DNA of 64,000 nt from Pirellulimonas nuda (lineage in GTDB: Bacteria > Planctomycetota > Planctomycetia > Pirellulales > Lacipirellulaceae), in NCBI RefSeq assembly GCF_007750855.1, contig NZ_CP036291.1, forward strand, positions 5,678,905-5,742,904, written 5' to 3'. Numbering within the stretch: the first letter of the stretch is position 1; each line of letters opens with the position of its first letter. This document shows positions 35,550 to 43,589 of the stretch, piece by piece. The position numbers were made by a program, and so were the translations under genes. Under the pieces are notes generated by a model. It saw only the letters and a program-made list of their open reading frames with translations, was not told the origin of the DNA and did no database searches.

Positions 35550-36761
35550 TTGGCAAAGAAGCAAACTCCCCCCGCCGCTAGGCTGAGCGACCCCCAGGCG
35601 ATCGACCTGGTGACCCAACTCATGGCGATCCCGGGCCGCAGCGGCGAGGAGGGGCTGGTCGCCCAGTTCATCCGCCTGAAGCTGCGCGAGGCGGGCGTGC
35701 CGGACGACGCCGTGCGGCAGGACACGGCCAACAAACGTTCCCCGCTGGGGGGCGACATCGGCAACCTGATCGTCAAGCTGCCCGGCGTCGGCCCGCGGCG
35801 GATGCTGTCGGCCCACCTCGACACGGTGCCCATCTGCGTCGGCTGCAAGCCGCGGCGCAAGGGCCCGGTGATCGTGTCGGCCGACCCCAAAACCGGCCTG
35901 GGGGGCGACAACCGCGCCGGCTGCGCCGTGCTGCTGGCGGCCGCGATGGACATCGCCCGCTCGCCGCTGCCCCACCCGCCGCTGACGTTCTTGTGGACCG
36001 TTCAAGAAGAAGCGGGCCTGCACGGCGCCCGCAACCTGTCTACCGGGCTGCTGGGCCGCCCCCGGCTGGCGTTCAACTTTGACGGCGGCTCGCCGGCCAA
36101 GCTCACGATCGGCGCCACCGGGGGCTACCGGATGACGATCGAGGTCACCGGCCTGGCCAGCCACGCCGGCAACGCGCCGCAGCAGGGGGTGAGCGCCATC
36201 GCGATCGCGTCGCTCGCCATCGCCGACCTCACCCGCAAGGGCTGGCACGGCCTGGTGAAGAAGGGCCGCAAGCAGGGCGCCAGCAACGTGGGGGTGATCC
36301 ACGGGGGCGAGGCGACCAACGTGGTGACCGACCGCGTCACGCTACGGGCCGAGGCGCGCAGCCACGACGCGGCGTTCCTGGAGCGGATCGTCGCCGAGAT
36401 CAAGCAAGCGTTTGATCACGCCGTAGCGGAAGTCCGCAGCGAGTCGGGCCAGACCGGCAACGTCGAGTTCCGCGGCCAGCTCGACTACGCGGCTTTTCGG
36501 CTCCCGGCCAACGACCCGTCGGTCGCGGCGGCCGGGGGGGCGATCCGGGCCGTCGGCCGCGAGCCAGAGATCGCCGTCACCAATGGGGGGCTCGACGCGA
36601 ACTGGCTCACCGCCCGCGGCGTACCAACAGTAACCCTGGGCTGCGGCCAGCGGTCTATCCACACGGTGTCCGAGCAGCTTGATATCGCAGAGTTTTTGCT
36701 CGCACGCGCGATCGCGTTCCGGCTAGCACAGGGCGAATCTGCCGCTCCACAAGCAGGGTGA
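35550..36761 (+). CDS. M20-family metallopeptidase (tripeptidase/PepT-like)
   Basis: 403 residues from TTG 35550 (MAKKQTPPAARLSDP); no upstream ATG fits. Zinc-site motifs are LSAHLDTVP (near 88), GLGGDNRAGCAVLL (near 122), VQEEAGLHGARNL (near 151) and FDGGSPAKL, with the dimerisation lid TIEVTGLASHAGNAPQQGVS in between. The final His in CGQRSIHTVSEQL is in the conserved position. It is cytosolic with no signal peptide. Divergent from pabA with 90 bp between. Confidence 0.88.
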   Translation: MAKKQTPPAARLSDPQAIDLVTQLMAIPGRSGEEGLVAQFIRLKLREAGVPDDAVRQDTANKRSPLGGDIGNLIVKLPGVGPRRMLSAHLDTVPICVGCKPRRKGPVIVSADPKTGLGGDNRAGCAVLLAAAMDIARSPLPHPPLTFLWTVQEEAGLHGARNLSTGLLGRPRLAFNFDGGSPAKLTIGATGGYRMTIEVTGLASHAGNAPQQGVSAIAIASLAIADLTRKGWHGLVKKGRKQGASNVGVIHGGEATNVVTDRVTLRAEARSHDAAFLERIVAEIKQAFDHAVAEVRSESGQTGNVEFRGQLDYAAFRLPANDPSVAAAGGAIRAVGREPEIAVTNGGLDANWLTARGVPTVTLGCGQRSIHTVSEQLDIAEFLLARAIAFRLAQGESAAPQAG

Positions 36762-36906
36762 AGCGTCTAGAATGAGGGCGAGCGACGCGCCGATTGCCGA
36801 TTTTTAGCAGAAATGATCGACGGGCCCGCTCGGCCGGGGTCGCCGGCTAGGGGTCGACCTTCGCCGACCGAAGCCCCGCTGCCGGCCCGCAAAACTGGGA
36901 CTACGC

Positions 36907-38670
36907 ATGAATCTAAGACGATTGACCGCTCTCGCCGTCGCACTGACGGCATCGCTTGCAGCGTCCCTGGCGGCGGCCTGCCCGTTCTGCACGGCGGAGA
37001 CGCAGTCGCTGAGCGAAGAACTCGCCTCGGCCGACGTGGCGGTGCTGGCGCGGCTAATCGAGGCGGCGCCGACCCCCGACCGCGACCTCGAAGCAGGCGA
37101 GCCCTACGGACCGATCGACCCAGAAACAGGCATGGCCAAGTTCAAGGTGGTCGAGGTGCTGATGGGGGGCGAGCCCGCCGAAGGCCTCGACGACATCGAG
37201 GCTATTTTCTTTGGCGAGGCCGACCGTGAGGCCCTCTTCTTGGTGCGTGGGGTCGCCAACCCCCCCGAGGCGGCCGAGCCCTTCGACTGGGCGATCCCGT
37301 TCGAGGTGTCGCAGGAGGCCGCGGCCTACATCAAGAAGCTACGCGCCCTGCCCGAGTCGGGACCGGAGCGGATCGCCTTCTTCCTGGGCTACCTGCAGCA
37401 CGAAGACCCGCTGCTCTCGCAAGACGCCTACGAAGAGTTCGCCCGCGCCCCCTACGCAGACCTAAAGGCGATCAAGGACCGGCTGGACATCGACCAGTTG
37501 TGGGCGTGGATCGACAGCCCCGACACCAGCCCCAGCCGGCGCCGGCTGTTCTTCACGATGCTGGGCGTGTGCGGCGGCCCCGACGATATCCCGCGGCTCG
37601 AAGCCATGCTCGAGTCCGACGCACGTGTGTCGCTCCCCGCGGCAGACGCCGTGGTCGCGGCCAGCGTCGCCAGCGGCGGACCGATGGCCAGCGTGCTGGT
37701 GCGTGAGGTGGTCGCCAGCGAGGAACGCCGCAAGAAGATGGGGCTCGACGCGATGACCGCGTGCTACCTGACGCTCCGCGGCGCCGACGGGCTCGACCTG
37801 ATCGACCGACGCTTCCTGGCAGACACGGGGGCGGACTACTCGCACGTCTACTCGGTGTTGATGGCGTTGCGGTTCTTGGCGGACGAGCCGGGCGCGGTCC
37901 CCATCGAGCGGCTCATGCAGTCGGCCCGGCTGCTGCTCGCGCACCCCGACTTCGCCGACCAGGTGGTGCCCGACCTCGCGCGTTGGGAAGACTGGGGCTC
38001 CATGGACGCGCTGGCAAAGCTGTACCGAGACAGCTTCAAAGAAGACAGCAACCGCTACGTACGCGAGCCGATCGTCACCTACCTCGACGTCGCCGCCGAG
38101 CAGCCCGGCGATGTCGGCGAGCGCGCAAACGCGGCACTCGCGGAGCTTGAGCCGCTCGACCCCGAGTCGTTCTCTCGGGCGCGGAGGCTCAGCGCGTTCG
38201 GGTTCCTCGGCTCGGCACGCGCCAAGGAAGCGGCTACGGCCCAGGCCGACCCGGCCGACGCGCTCGTCGAACCCGACGCCACCTTCGAAGAAACCCAGCC
38301 GGCGCCATCCCTTGAATCCACGGCGGACGCCGCCGACGACGCGATCCCCGATCCAGCGGGCGGCGTGACGCCGACCTACGCCGAGGCCGTGCCGTCGCTC
38401 GAAGAAGACCCGGGCGCCCCAGAAGACACGCCGGAAGCCACGCCAGACGTCGCTTCAGAAGCCGCCGCCGAGGTCGTGCCGACCATCGATCCGTCTGCAG
38501 AAGTCTCGGCACAGACCGCCGAGGTCGAGACGCCGACGACACCCCCGCCGACGGCGGTCGCCGCGACCCTTCCGTCCCCCCCCAATCGGGCGTTGCTGCT
38601 GGGGGCGCCGCTTGCCGCGGGGGGCGTGCTGATGGGATTCTTTTATCTACTGCTCCGCGGGGGCGTGTGA
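36907..38670 (+). CDS. Exported CPFC-motif protein with C-terminal membrane anchor, unknown function
   Basis: 587 residues. A signal peptide ends SLAAA and is followed at once by CPFCTAETQSLSEELASADV, a motif I know from planctomycete exported proteins. Residues about 40-140 form a beta-rich domain; about 150-440 is all-helical and HEAT-like by pattern (repeated helices with RLEAM, LMALRFL, LARWEDW). Residues 450-560 are an acidic Pro/Ala/Glu/Thr spacer, and a final helix (about 565-583) with RGGV end anchors it in the membrane. The CxxC could bind metal or heme or act in redox; that is inference. The next gene starts 32 nt after its stop. Confidence 0.75.
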   Translation: MNLRRLTALAVALTASLAASLAAACPFCTAETQSLSEELASADVAVLARLIEAAPTPDRDLEAGEPYGPIDPETGMAKFKVVEVLMGGEPAEGLDDIEAIFFGEADREALFLVRGVANPPEAAEPFDWAIPFEVSQEAAAYIKKLRALPESGPERIAFFLGYLQHEDPLLSQDAYEEFARAPYADLKAIKDRLDIDQLWAWIDSPDTSPSRRRLFFTMLGVCGGPDDIPRLEAMLESDARVSLPAADAVVAASVASGGPMASVLVREVVASEERRKKMGLDAMTACYLTLRGADGLDLIDRRFLADTGADYSHVYSVLMALRFLADEPGAVPIERLMQSARLLLAHPDFADQVVPDLARWEDWGSMDALAKLYRDSFKEDSNRYVREPIVTYLDVAAEQPGDVGERANAALAELEPLDPESFSRARRLSAFGFLGSARAKEAATAQADPADALVEPDATFEETQPAPSLESTADAADDAIPDPAGGVTPTYAEAVPSLEEDPGAPEDTPEATPDVASEAAAEVVPTIDPSAEVSAQTAEVETPTTPPPTAVAATLPSPPNRALLLGAPLAAGGVLMGFFYLLLRGGV

Positions 38671-38702
38671 CCCACGCCGCGCGACCCTCGAGACCGAAGA
38701 CT

Positions 38703-39413
38703 ATGACAACCACGATGCAAGAAGCCCCGGCACAGCAAGAAGACCTGCTGGCGTACCGGTCGATCCCCACCACGGCCATCCTGGGCGCGGTGTTCGGGCT
38801 CATTTCGGCGTCGGTGCTGATGGTGGCCGCCAGCAGCTTCCAGGCGACGCTGATGCTTGTGCCGATCCCGGTGATCGGTCTGCTGCTCTCCCTGTTCGCG
38901 CTCAAGACCGTGCGAAGCTGCCCCGAGGCCTACACCGGCGCCGGCATCGCGTGGACGGGCGCCGTGCTCTCTGCCCTGTTCTTGTTCGTCGGGGTCGGCT
39001 ATAGCGGGTACGTCTACGCGACGGAGGTGCCCGACGGCTACCAGCGGATCTCCTTCCTCACGCTCAAACCCCAACAAGAAGACCTCGAGGCGCAGCGGTC
39101 TATCCGAAACGACGTGACCGACATGGCCGGCGAGCAGGTGTTCATCAAGGGCTACATCCGCCCCGACTCAACCACGGTCCGCACCGGCATGAAGCGTTTC
39201 CTGCTTGTCCGCGACAATCAGCAGTGCTGCTTCGGCGACATCAGCAAGGTGCAGTTCTACGATCAGATGCAGGTGGAGCTCGAGGGCGACCTCACCGCCG
39301 ACTACTCGCAACGCATCTTCTCGGTCGCCGGTCAGCTCGGCATCGATCCACACAACGTCAACCGCGGCGCCGAGTACCCGGTCTTCTCACTCAAGGCGGA
39401 CTACGTCCATTGA
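38703..39413 (+). CDS. DUF4190-like membrane protein with RDNxxCCFG domain
   Basis: 236 residues from ATG 38703; a GTG at 38667 overlapping the previous stop is possible. The N-terminal half has three helices (about 18-105) of DUF4190 type. The C-terminal domain (about 125-236) contains GEQVFIKGYIRP, FLLVRDNQQCCFGD and a beta-rich end, and faces outside if the helix count is right. The same domain recurs in the next gene. It resembles the DUF3299 type (an OB-like exported domain), but I am not sure of that name. The paired Cys in CCFG may bind metal or form a disulfide. It overlaps the next start by 4 nt. Confidence 0.75.
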   Translation: MTTTMQEAPAQQEDLLAYRSIPTTAILGAVFGLISASVLMVAASSFQATLMLVPIPVIGLLLSLFALKTVRSCPEAYTGAGIAWTGAVLSALFLFVGVGYSGYVYATEVPDGYQRISFLTLKPQQEDLEAQRSIRNDVTDMAGEQVFIKGYIRPDSTTVRTGMKRFLLVRDNQQCCFGDISKVQFYDQMQVELEGDLTADYSQRIFSVAGQLGIDPHNVNRGAEYPVFSLKADYVH

Positions 39414-39967
39414 ACCGCGTGTTGCTGGCAACGTTGTTGATCGTCACGATCGCGGGTTGCGACGTCGGCGCCGATGGTGCGCCCTCCGCGACGAAAGAGC
39501 CCGCGGAGATCGGCGCGGCGCAGGCGGAGCAAACAGAGCCCGCCGTCGCCAAGAACGATCCGCCGCCGGCCGTAGCGCCGCCCCCCGTGCCCGAGCGGAC
39601 CGTCGACAAGTCGTTCGACGACCTGAAGTTCGAGATGGCCGAGGGCGAACGCTTCCGGCTCGAGCTGCTGACCGACGAGATCGAGGCCCTGGAGGGCAAG
39701 AGCATCCGCATCCGCGGCTACATCCTCCCGCCGCCGCAGAAGCGTGGGCTCAAGTCGTTTGTGCTGGTCCGCGACAACATGGAGTGCTGCTTCGGCCCGG
39801 GCGCCGCGCTTTACGACTGCATCCTCATCGAGATGGCGCCCGGCAAGACCGCCGAGTTCTCCACCCGCCCCGTTTCTGTCGAGGGGGAGTTCGCCGTCGA
39901 GGTCTTCCCCGGCCCCGACGACACGCCGCTAGCGATCTACCGCATGACGGGCCAGCGGGTGAAGTAG
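39410..39967 (+). CDS. Lipoprotein with RDNxxCCFG domain
   Basis: 185 residues from TTG 39410, which overlaps the previous TGA by 4 nt and gives a proper lipoprotein signal (MNRVLLATLLIVTIAGC, lipobox IAGC). A Pro/Ala-rich linker (about 20-65) leads to the domain DDLKFEMAEGERFRLELL, LEGKSIRIRGYILPP, FVLVRDNMECCFGPGAALYD and a C-terminal beta strand. It is a paralogue of the domain in the preceding membrane protein. Both therefore face the same exported compartment and probably work together. Function unknown. Confidence 0.78.
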   Translation: MNRVLLATLLIVTIAGCDVGADGAPSATKEPAEIGAAQAEQTEPAVAKNDPPPAVAPPPVPERTVDKSFDDLKFEMAEGERFRLELLTDEIEALEGKSIRIRGYILPPPQKRGLKSFVLVRDNMECCFGPGAALYDCILIEMAPGKTAEFSTRPVSVEGEFAVEVFPGPDDTPLAIYRMTGQRVK

Positions 39968-39973
39968 CACGCA

Positions 39974-40071
39974 GGCGAGCCGTCGGCGCAAGCCGACGGA
40001 GTTCTAGGCGGTAGCTAGAAATCCTCTTGAACCCCCGGGCACGCTCCGGCGGCCAACGCCGACGGCTCACC
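39974..40071. repeat. Palindromic intergenic repeat, family 1, copy c
   Basis: Left arm GGCGAGCCGTCGGCGCAAGC, right arm CCAACGCCGACGGCTCACC, about 45 nt of centre. It fills the gap between the convergent lipoprotein and uvrA stops. Confidence 0.85.
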
Positions 40072-40088
40072 CCTCCTGGCATGGTGGG

Positions 40089-42617
40089 CTAGCTTGGTTC
40101 TTGCAGCCACTTTGCCGTGATGCTTTCTGGGCAGCGTGCGACCTCGATCGGCGTCCCCGCCGCCACGATCCGGCCCCCGGCGGCGCCCCCGCCGGGGCCC
40201 ATGTCGATCAGCCAATCGGACGCCTGCATCACCCCGGTGTGGTGCTCGATCACCAGCACCGTGTTGCCGGCGTCCACCAGCTTGCGCAGCACGCCGATCA
40301 GCCGGCGGATGTCCTCGGCGTGCAGGCCGGTGGTCGGCTCGTCGAGGATATAAAACGTGTGCCCCGCGTTGGTGTTGGACGACGTGGCGCCCAGCTCGCC
40401 GGCCAGCTTTACGCGTTGCGCCTCTCCGCCGGACAGGGTGTTCGACGGCTGGCCCAGACGCAGGTAGCCCAGCCCCACGTCTACCAGCGGCGCGATCAGC
40501 CTGTGCACCGGCGCCACGTTCTCAAACAACGCGGCCGCGTCGTCGATGCACAGGTTCAACACGTCGGCGATGTTCTTGCCGTGGAAGCGGACCGCCAGGG
40601 TCGAGCGTTCAAAGCGTGCGCCCCGGCACACCTCGCAGGGGACGAACAGGTCGGGGAGGAAATTCATCTCCAGACGCGTGGCGCCCTGCCCCTGGCACGC
40701 CTCGCAGCGTCCCCCCTTGGTGTTGAAGCTGAACCTGCCCGCCTTCCAGCCGCGTTGCCTGGCGATCTTCGTCTTGGCGAATACCTTGCGGATCTCGTCG
40801 AAAGCGCCGACAAACGTCGCCGGGTTCGAGCGGGGCGATCGCCCGATCGCTGATTGATCGACCACCACCGCGCGGTCGACGGCGCCCAGCCCCTTGATCC
40901 CGCGGTAGGGCCCACCACGCTGCGTGGCGCCGTGCAGCCGGCGGGCGAGCGCGGCGGCCAGCGTCTCGATCACCAACGAGCTCTTGCCGCTGCCGCTCAC
41001 GCCGGTCACGCAGGTCAGCTTGCCCAGCGGGACCGCGAGGTCGACCTCCCGCAGGTTGTGCAGCGTAGCGCCGGACAGCTCGAGCCAAGCGACCGCCGGC
41101 GCGGCTTCCGACGCGTCCCCCTTCTCGGCGTCCCAGACCCGCCTGCGCCCGCTGAGGTAGGCCCCCGTTACCGAGGCCTCGCAGCCGGTGACCTGCTCGG
41201 GGGTCCCCTCGGCGACGATCGCCCCGCCCCGGGCCCCGGCGCCCGGGCCGACGTCGATCAACCAATCGGCGGCGCGCATCATCGCCTCGTCGTGCTCGAC
41301 CACGATCACGCTGTTGCCCTCCGCCTGCAGGTCGCGCAGCGCCGCCAGCAGCCGGTCGTTGTCGGCCGGGTGGAGCCCGACCGAGGGCTCGTCCAGCAGG
41401 TACATCACCCCCACCAGCCCCGAGCCGATCGCGCTGGCCAGGCGGACGCGTTGCAGCTCGCCCCCGGAGAGCGTGTCCGCGCCGCGGTCGAGCGACAGGT
41501 ACCCGACGCCGGCCCGCACCAAGAACTCCAGCCGCCGGACGATCTCGCGTACGATAGGCTCGGCGATGGGACGCCGGTCCTCGGGGGGGTCCAGCTCCCG
41601 AAAGAACTCGAGCGCGTCGACGACCGGCATCCGCACAATCTCGTCGATCCCCCGCCCCGCTACGCGGCAGGCGCGGGCCTCGGGGCGGAGCCGGCTGCCG
41701 CCGCACGCCTCGCACGGGTAGACGTCGCCGCGGGCCTCGACGGCGCCCAGCCCGTCGCACTCCGGGCACGCGCCATAGGGGGTGTTAAAGCTAAACGTTC
41801 TTGGCTCGATCTCCGCCACGCCCGTGCCGCAATCGGCGCACGCGTAGCGGGTGTTGAACACACGCTCCTTCCATCCGCCGGCCGCCTTGTCGTCCGGCGT
41901 TTGATAGGCCAGCACCAGCACGCCGTCGCCGTGCCGCAGCGCCAGCCGCACGCTCTCCGCGAGCCGGGGCTCGACCCCCTCACGCAGCACGATGCGGTCG
42001 ACCACCGCCTCGATCGTGTGGTTCTTGCGCGGCTCCAGCTCTGGGGCGTCCTCGATGGGGTAGGTCTCGCCGTCGATCCGCACACGCACCAGCCCCGCCT
42101 TGCGCACCTGCTCGATCGCCTCGGCGTGCTTGCCGCGTCGGCCACGCACCAGGGGGGCCAGCAGCATCGCCTTGGTGGCCGGCGGCAACTGCTCGATCAC
42201 TTGGCGGACCTCCTCCGGCGACTGCTGCGAGATCGCGGCCCCGCAGGCGGCGCAGGTCAGGTCGCCGGCGCGGGCGTACAGCAGCCTGAGGAAGTCGTAC
42301 GCCTCGGTGACCGTCCCCACGGTGCTGCGTGGGCTGTGGGTCCCCTGCCGCTGGTCGACGGCGACCGCCGGCTGGAGGCCGTCGATGCGGTCGACGTCGG
42401 GCCGCTCCAACTGCTCAAAGAACTGCCGGGCGTAAACGCTCAGCGAGTCGATGTACTGCCGGCGGGCCTCCGCCAGCAGCGTGTCGAACGCCAACGAGCT
42501 CTTCCCGCTGCCGCTGACCCCGGTAATCACCACCAAGCGGTTCCGCGGGATGTCGATGTCGACGTTACGCAGGTTGTGCGTACGAGCGCCCCGGATGCGG
42601 ATGGTATCGATAGACAT
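40089..42617 (-). CDS. uvrA: UvrA-type excinuclease ATPase lacking the insertion domain
   Basis: 842 residues from ATG 42617; a longer frame upstream is shadow. Both ABC modules are complete: Walker A GVSGSGKSSLAFDT (33-41) and GVSGSGKSSLVIET, signatures LSGGELQRV and LSGGEAQRV, Walker B VMYLLDEP and FYILDEP. The UvrB-binding region (about 120-245) is present. Between zinc ligands CPEC (284-287) and CEAC (302-305) only 14 residues remain, where E. coli UvrA has roughly 100 (insertion domain). The second zinc module CEACQGQG...CEVCRG is intact. UvrA finds DNA damage and loads UvrB. A second, full-length uvrA elsewhere in the genome is likely but not visible here. Confidence 0.92.
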   Translation of the reverse strand: MSIDTIRIRGARTHNLRNVDIDIPRNRLVVITGVSGSGKSSLAFDTLLAEARRQYIDSLSVYARQFFEQLERPDVDRIDGLQPAVAVDQRQGTHSPRSTVGTVTEAYDFLRLLYARAGDLTCAACGAAISQQSPEEVRQVIEQLPPATKAMLLAPLVRGRRGKHAEAIEQVRKAGLVRVRIDGETYPIEDAPELEPRKNHTIEAVVDRIVLREGVEPRLAESVRLALRHGDGVLVLAYQTPDDKAAGGWKERVFNTRYACADCGTGVAEIEPRTFSFNTPYGACPECDGLGAVEARGDVYPCEACGGSRLRPEARACRVAGRGIDEIVRMPVVDALEFFRELDPPEDRRPIAEPIVREIVRRLEFLVRAGVGYLSLDRGADTLSGGELQRVRLASAIGSGLVGVMYLLDEPSVGLHPADNDRLLAALRDLQAEGNSVIVVEHDEAMMRAADWLIDVGPGAGARGGAIVAEGTPEQVTGCEASVTGAYLSGRRRVWDAEKGDASEAAPAVAWLELSGATLHNLREVDLAVPLGKLTCVTGVSGSGKSSLVIETLAAALARRLHGATQRGGPYRGIKGLGAVDRAVVVDQSAIGRSPRSNPATFVGAFDEIRKVFAKTKIARQRGWKAGRFSFNTKGGRCEACQGQGATRLEMNFLPDLFVPCEVCRGARFERSTLAVRFHGKNIADVLNLCIDDAAALFENVAPVHRLIAPLVDVGLGYLRLGQPSNTLSGGEAQRVKLAGELGATSSNTNAGHTFYILDEPTTGLHAEDIRRLIGVLRKLVDAGNTVLVIEHHTGVMQASDWLIDMGPGGGAAGGRIVAAGTPIEVARCPESITAKWLQEPS

Positions 42618-42632
42618 AGGCTGGCGATCGGC

Positions 42633-42660
42633 ACTAGCCGACGGGCTACGCCCCGTCGGG
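42633..42660. repeat. Palindromic repeat, family 2, single half (copy c)
   Basis: CCGACGGGCTACGCCCCGTCGG is a near-perfect hairpin in the gap between the divergent uvrA and methyltransferase genes. It matches the first half of the family-2 elements at 12213 and 33557. Confidence 0.7.
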
Positions 42661-42840
42661 GCTACGGAATGGACCCACTCTGCTTCATTGTCTTGCCCCG
42701 GGGACCCCCGCCCACAAAGCCGGCGCCCCCCTGGTTCCCACGCAACTCTACCCCGGACCGCCCATTGCCGTCTGCCCACCGCCCGCTGCGACACGCTACA
42801 CTCTCGGCTTCCCAAATCCGCATCTGCCCGTGGACCGGCC

Positions 42841-43455
42841 ATGCGTCTAAAGCCCATCGAGTTTGAACCCCCGCTGCGTCCGCTCCCCAGCCGCGTCCGC
42901 ACGCTGCTGGACGACGCAGACGAGCGTATCGAGGCGCTCGTGCAGCTCAGGCGGGACACGCCGTTGCCGGCGTTCGTGCCGTGCGACTTCGTGATGGCCT
43001 GGCACGCCCTGAGCGTGCTTCCGGAGTTAAGCCTGGCGCCCGGAAACCGGTTCCTGGAATGGGGCAGCGGCGCCGGCGTGGTGACCTGCCTGGCGAGCAT
43101 CGTGGGTTTCGACGCGATCGGCATCGAGATCGAAGAAGACCTGGTGGAGCTCGCCGAGTCGTTGTCAGACGATCACGGGCTCGAGACCGAGTTTGTCTGC
43201 GGAACGTTTGTCCCCGACGAAGACGACGACCTGCTAGCGGATCACCGCGAGGTGAACTGGCTGCGCGAGGGGGGGCAGAACGCCTACGAGTGGCTCGACC
43301 TCGAGCCTGACGACTTCGACATCGTGTTCGCCTACCCCTGGCCGGGCGAGGAGGCCGCCATCGTCAACCTGTTCGCCCGTAGGGCGTCGGTCGGCGCGTT
43401 GCTGCTGACCTACCACGGGCAGGACGGGATGCGGCTGGTGCGCAAGGTGAAGTAG
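42841..43455 (+). CDS. SAM-dependent methyltransferase-like protein
   Basis: 204 residues from ATG 42841. The class I SAM-binding motif is RFLEWGSGAGVVTCLASIVG (near 72-91) followed by IGIEIEEDLVELAESL, the acidic loop of the second strand. DDFDIVFAYPWPGEE takes the place of motif IV (normally DPPY-like in N-methylases). FAYPWPGE is conserved-looking and probably lies at the active site. Substrate unknown. It is divergent from uvrA across 223 bp carrying a palindromic repeat. Confidence 0.78.
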   Translation: MRLKPIEFEPPLRPLPSRVRTLLDDADERIEALVQLRRDTPLPAFVPCDFVMAWHALSVLPELSLAPGNRFLEWGSGAGVVTCLASIVGFDAIGIEIEEDLVELAESLSDDHGLETEFVCGTFVPDEDDDLLADHREVNWLREGGQNAYEWLDLEPDDFDIVFAYPWPGEEAAIVNLFARRASVGALLLTYHGQDGMRLVRKVK

Positions 43456-43466
43456 GATGGCATCGC

Positions 43467-43555
43467 GAGCCGGGGCGTCCCCGCCCCCGGCGCGGTGGAG
43501 AAAACTGGGCCGCCGCGACTATCCCGCCGCGCCGGGGGCGGGGACGCCCCGGCTC
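43467..43555. repeat. Perfect 29-bp-arm inverted repeat, family 3
   Basis: The left arm 43467-43495 (GAGCCGGGGCGTCCCCGCCC...) and the right arm 43527-43555 (...GGGCGGGGACGCCCCGGCTC) are exact complements across 29 bp. It lies between the methyltransferase stop and the ubiD-like start. Confidence 0.9.
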
Positions 43556-43589
43556 ACTCGCTTGCTCTATTAGGGAGACATCGCGCCCC

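Noticed and set aside
40854-42866. 670-codon plus-strand open frame across uvrA
   Set aside because: Antisense shadow of uvrA; Arg/Ala/Pro/His-rich with no recognisable motif, while the minus strand encodes both complete ATPase modules.
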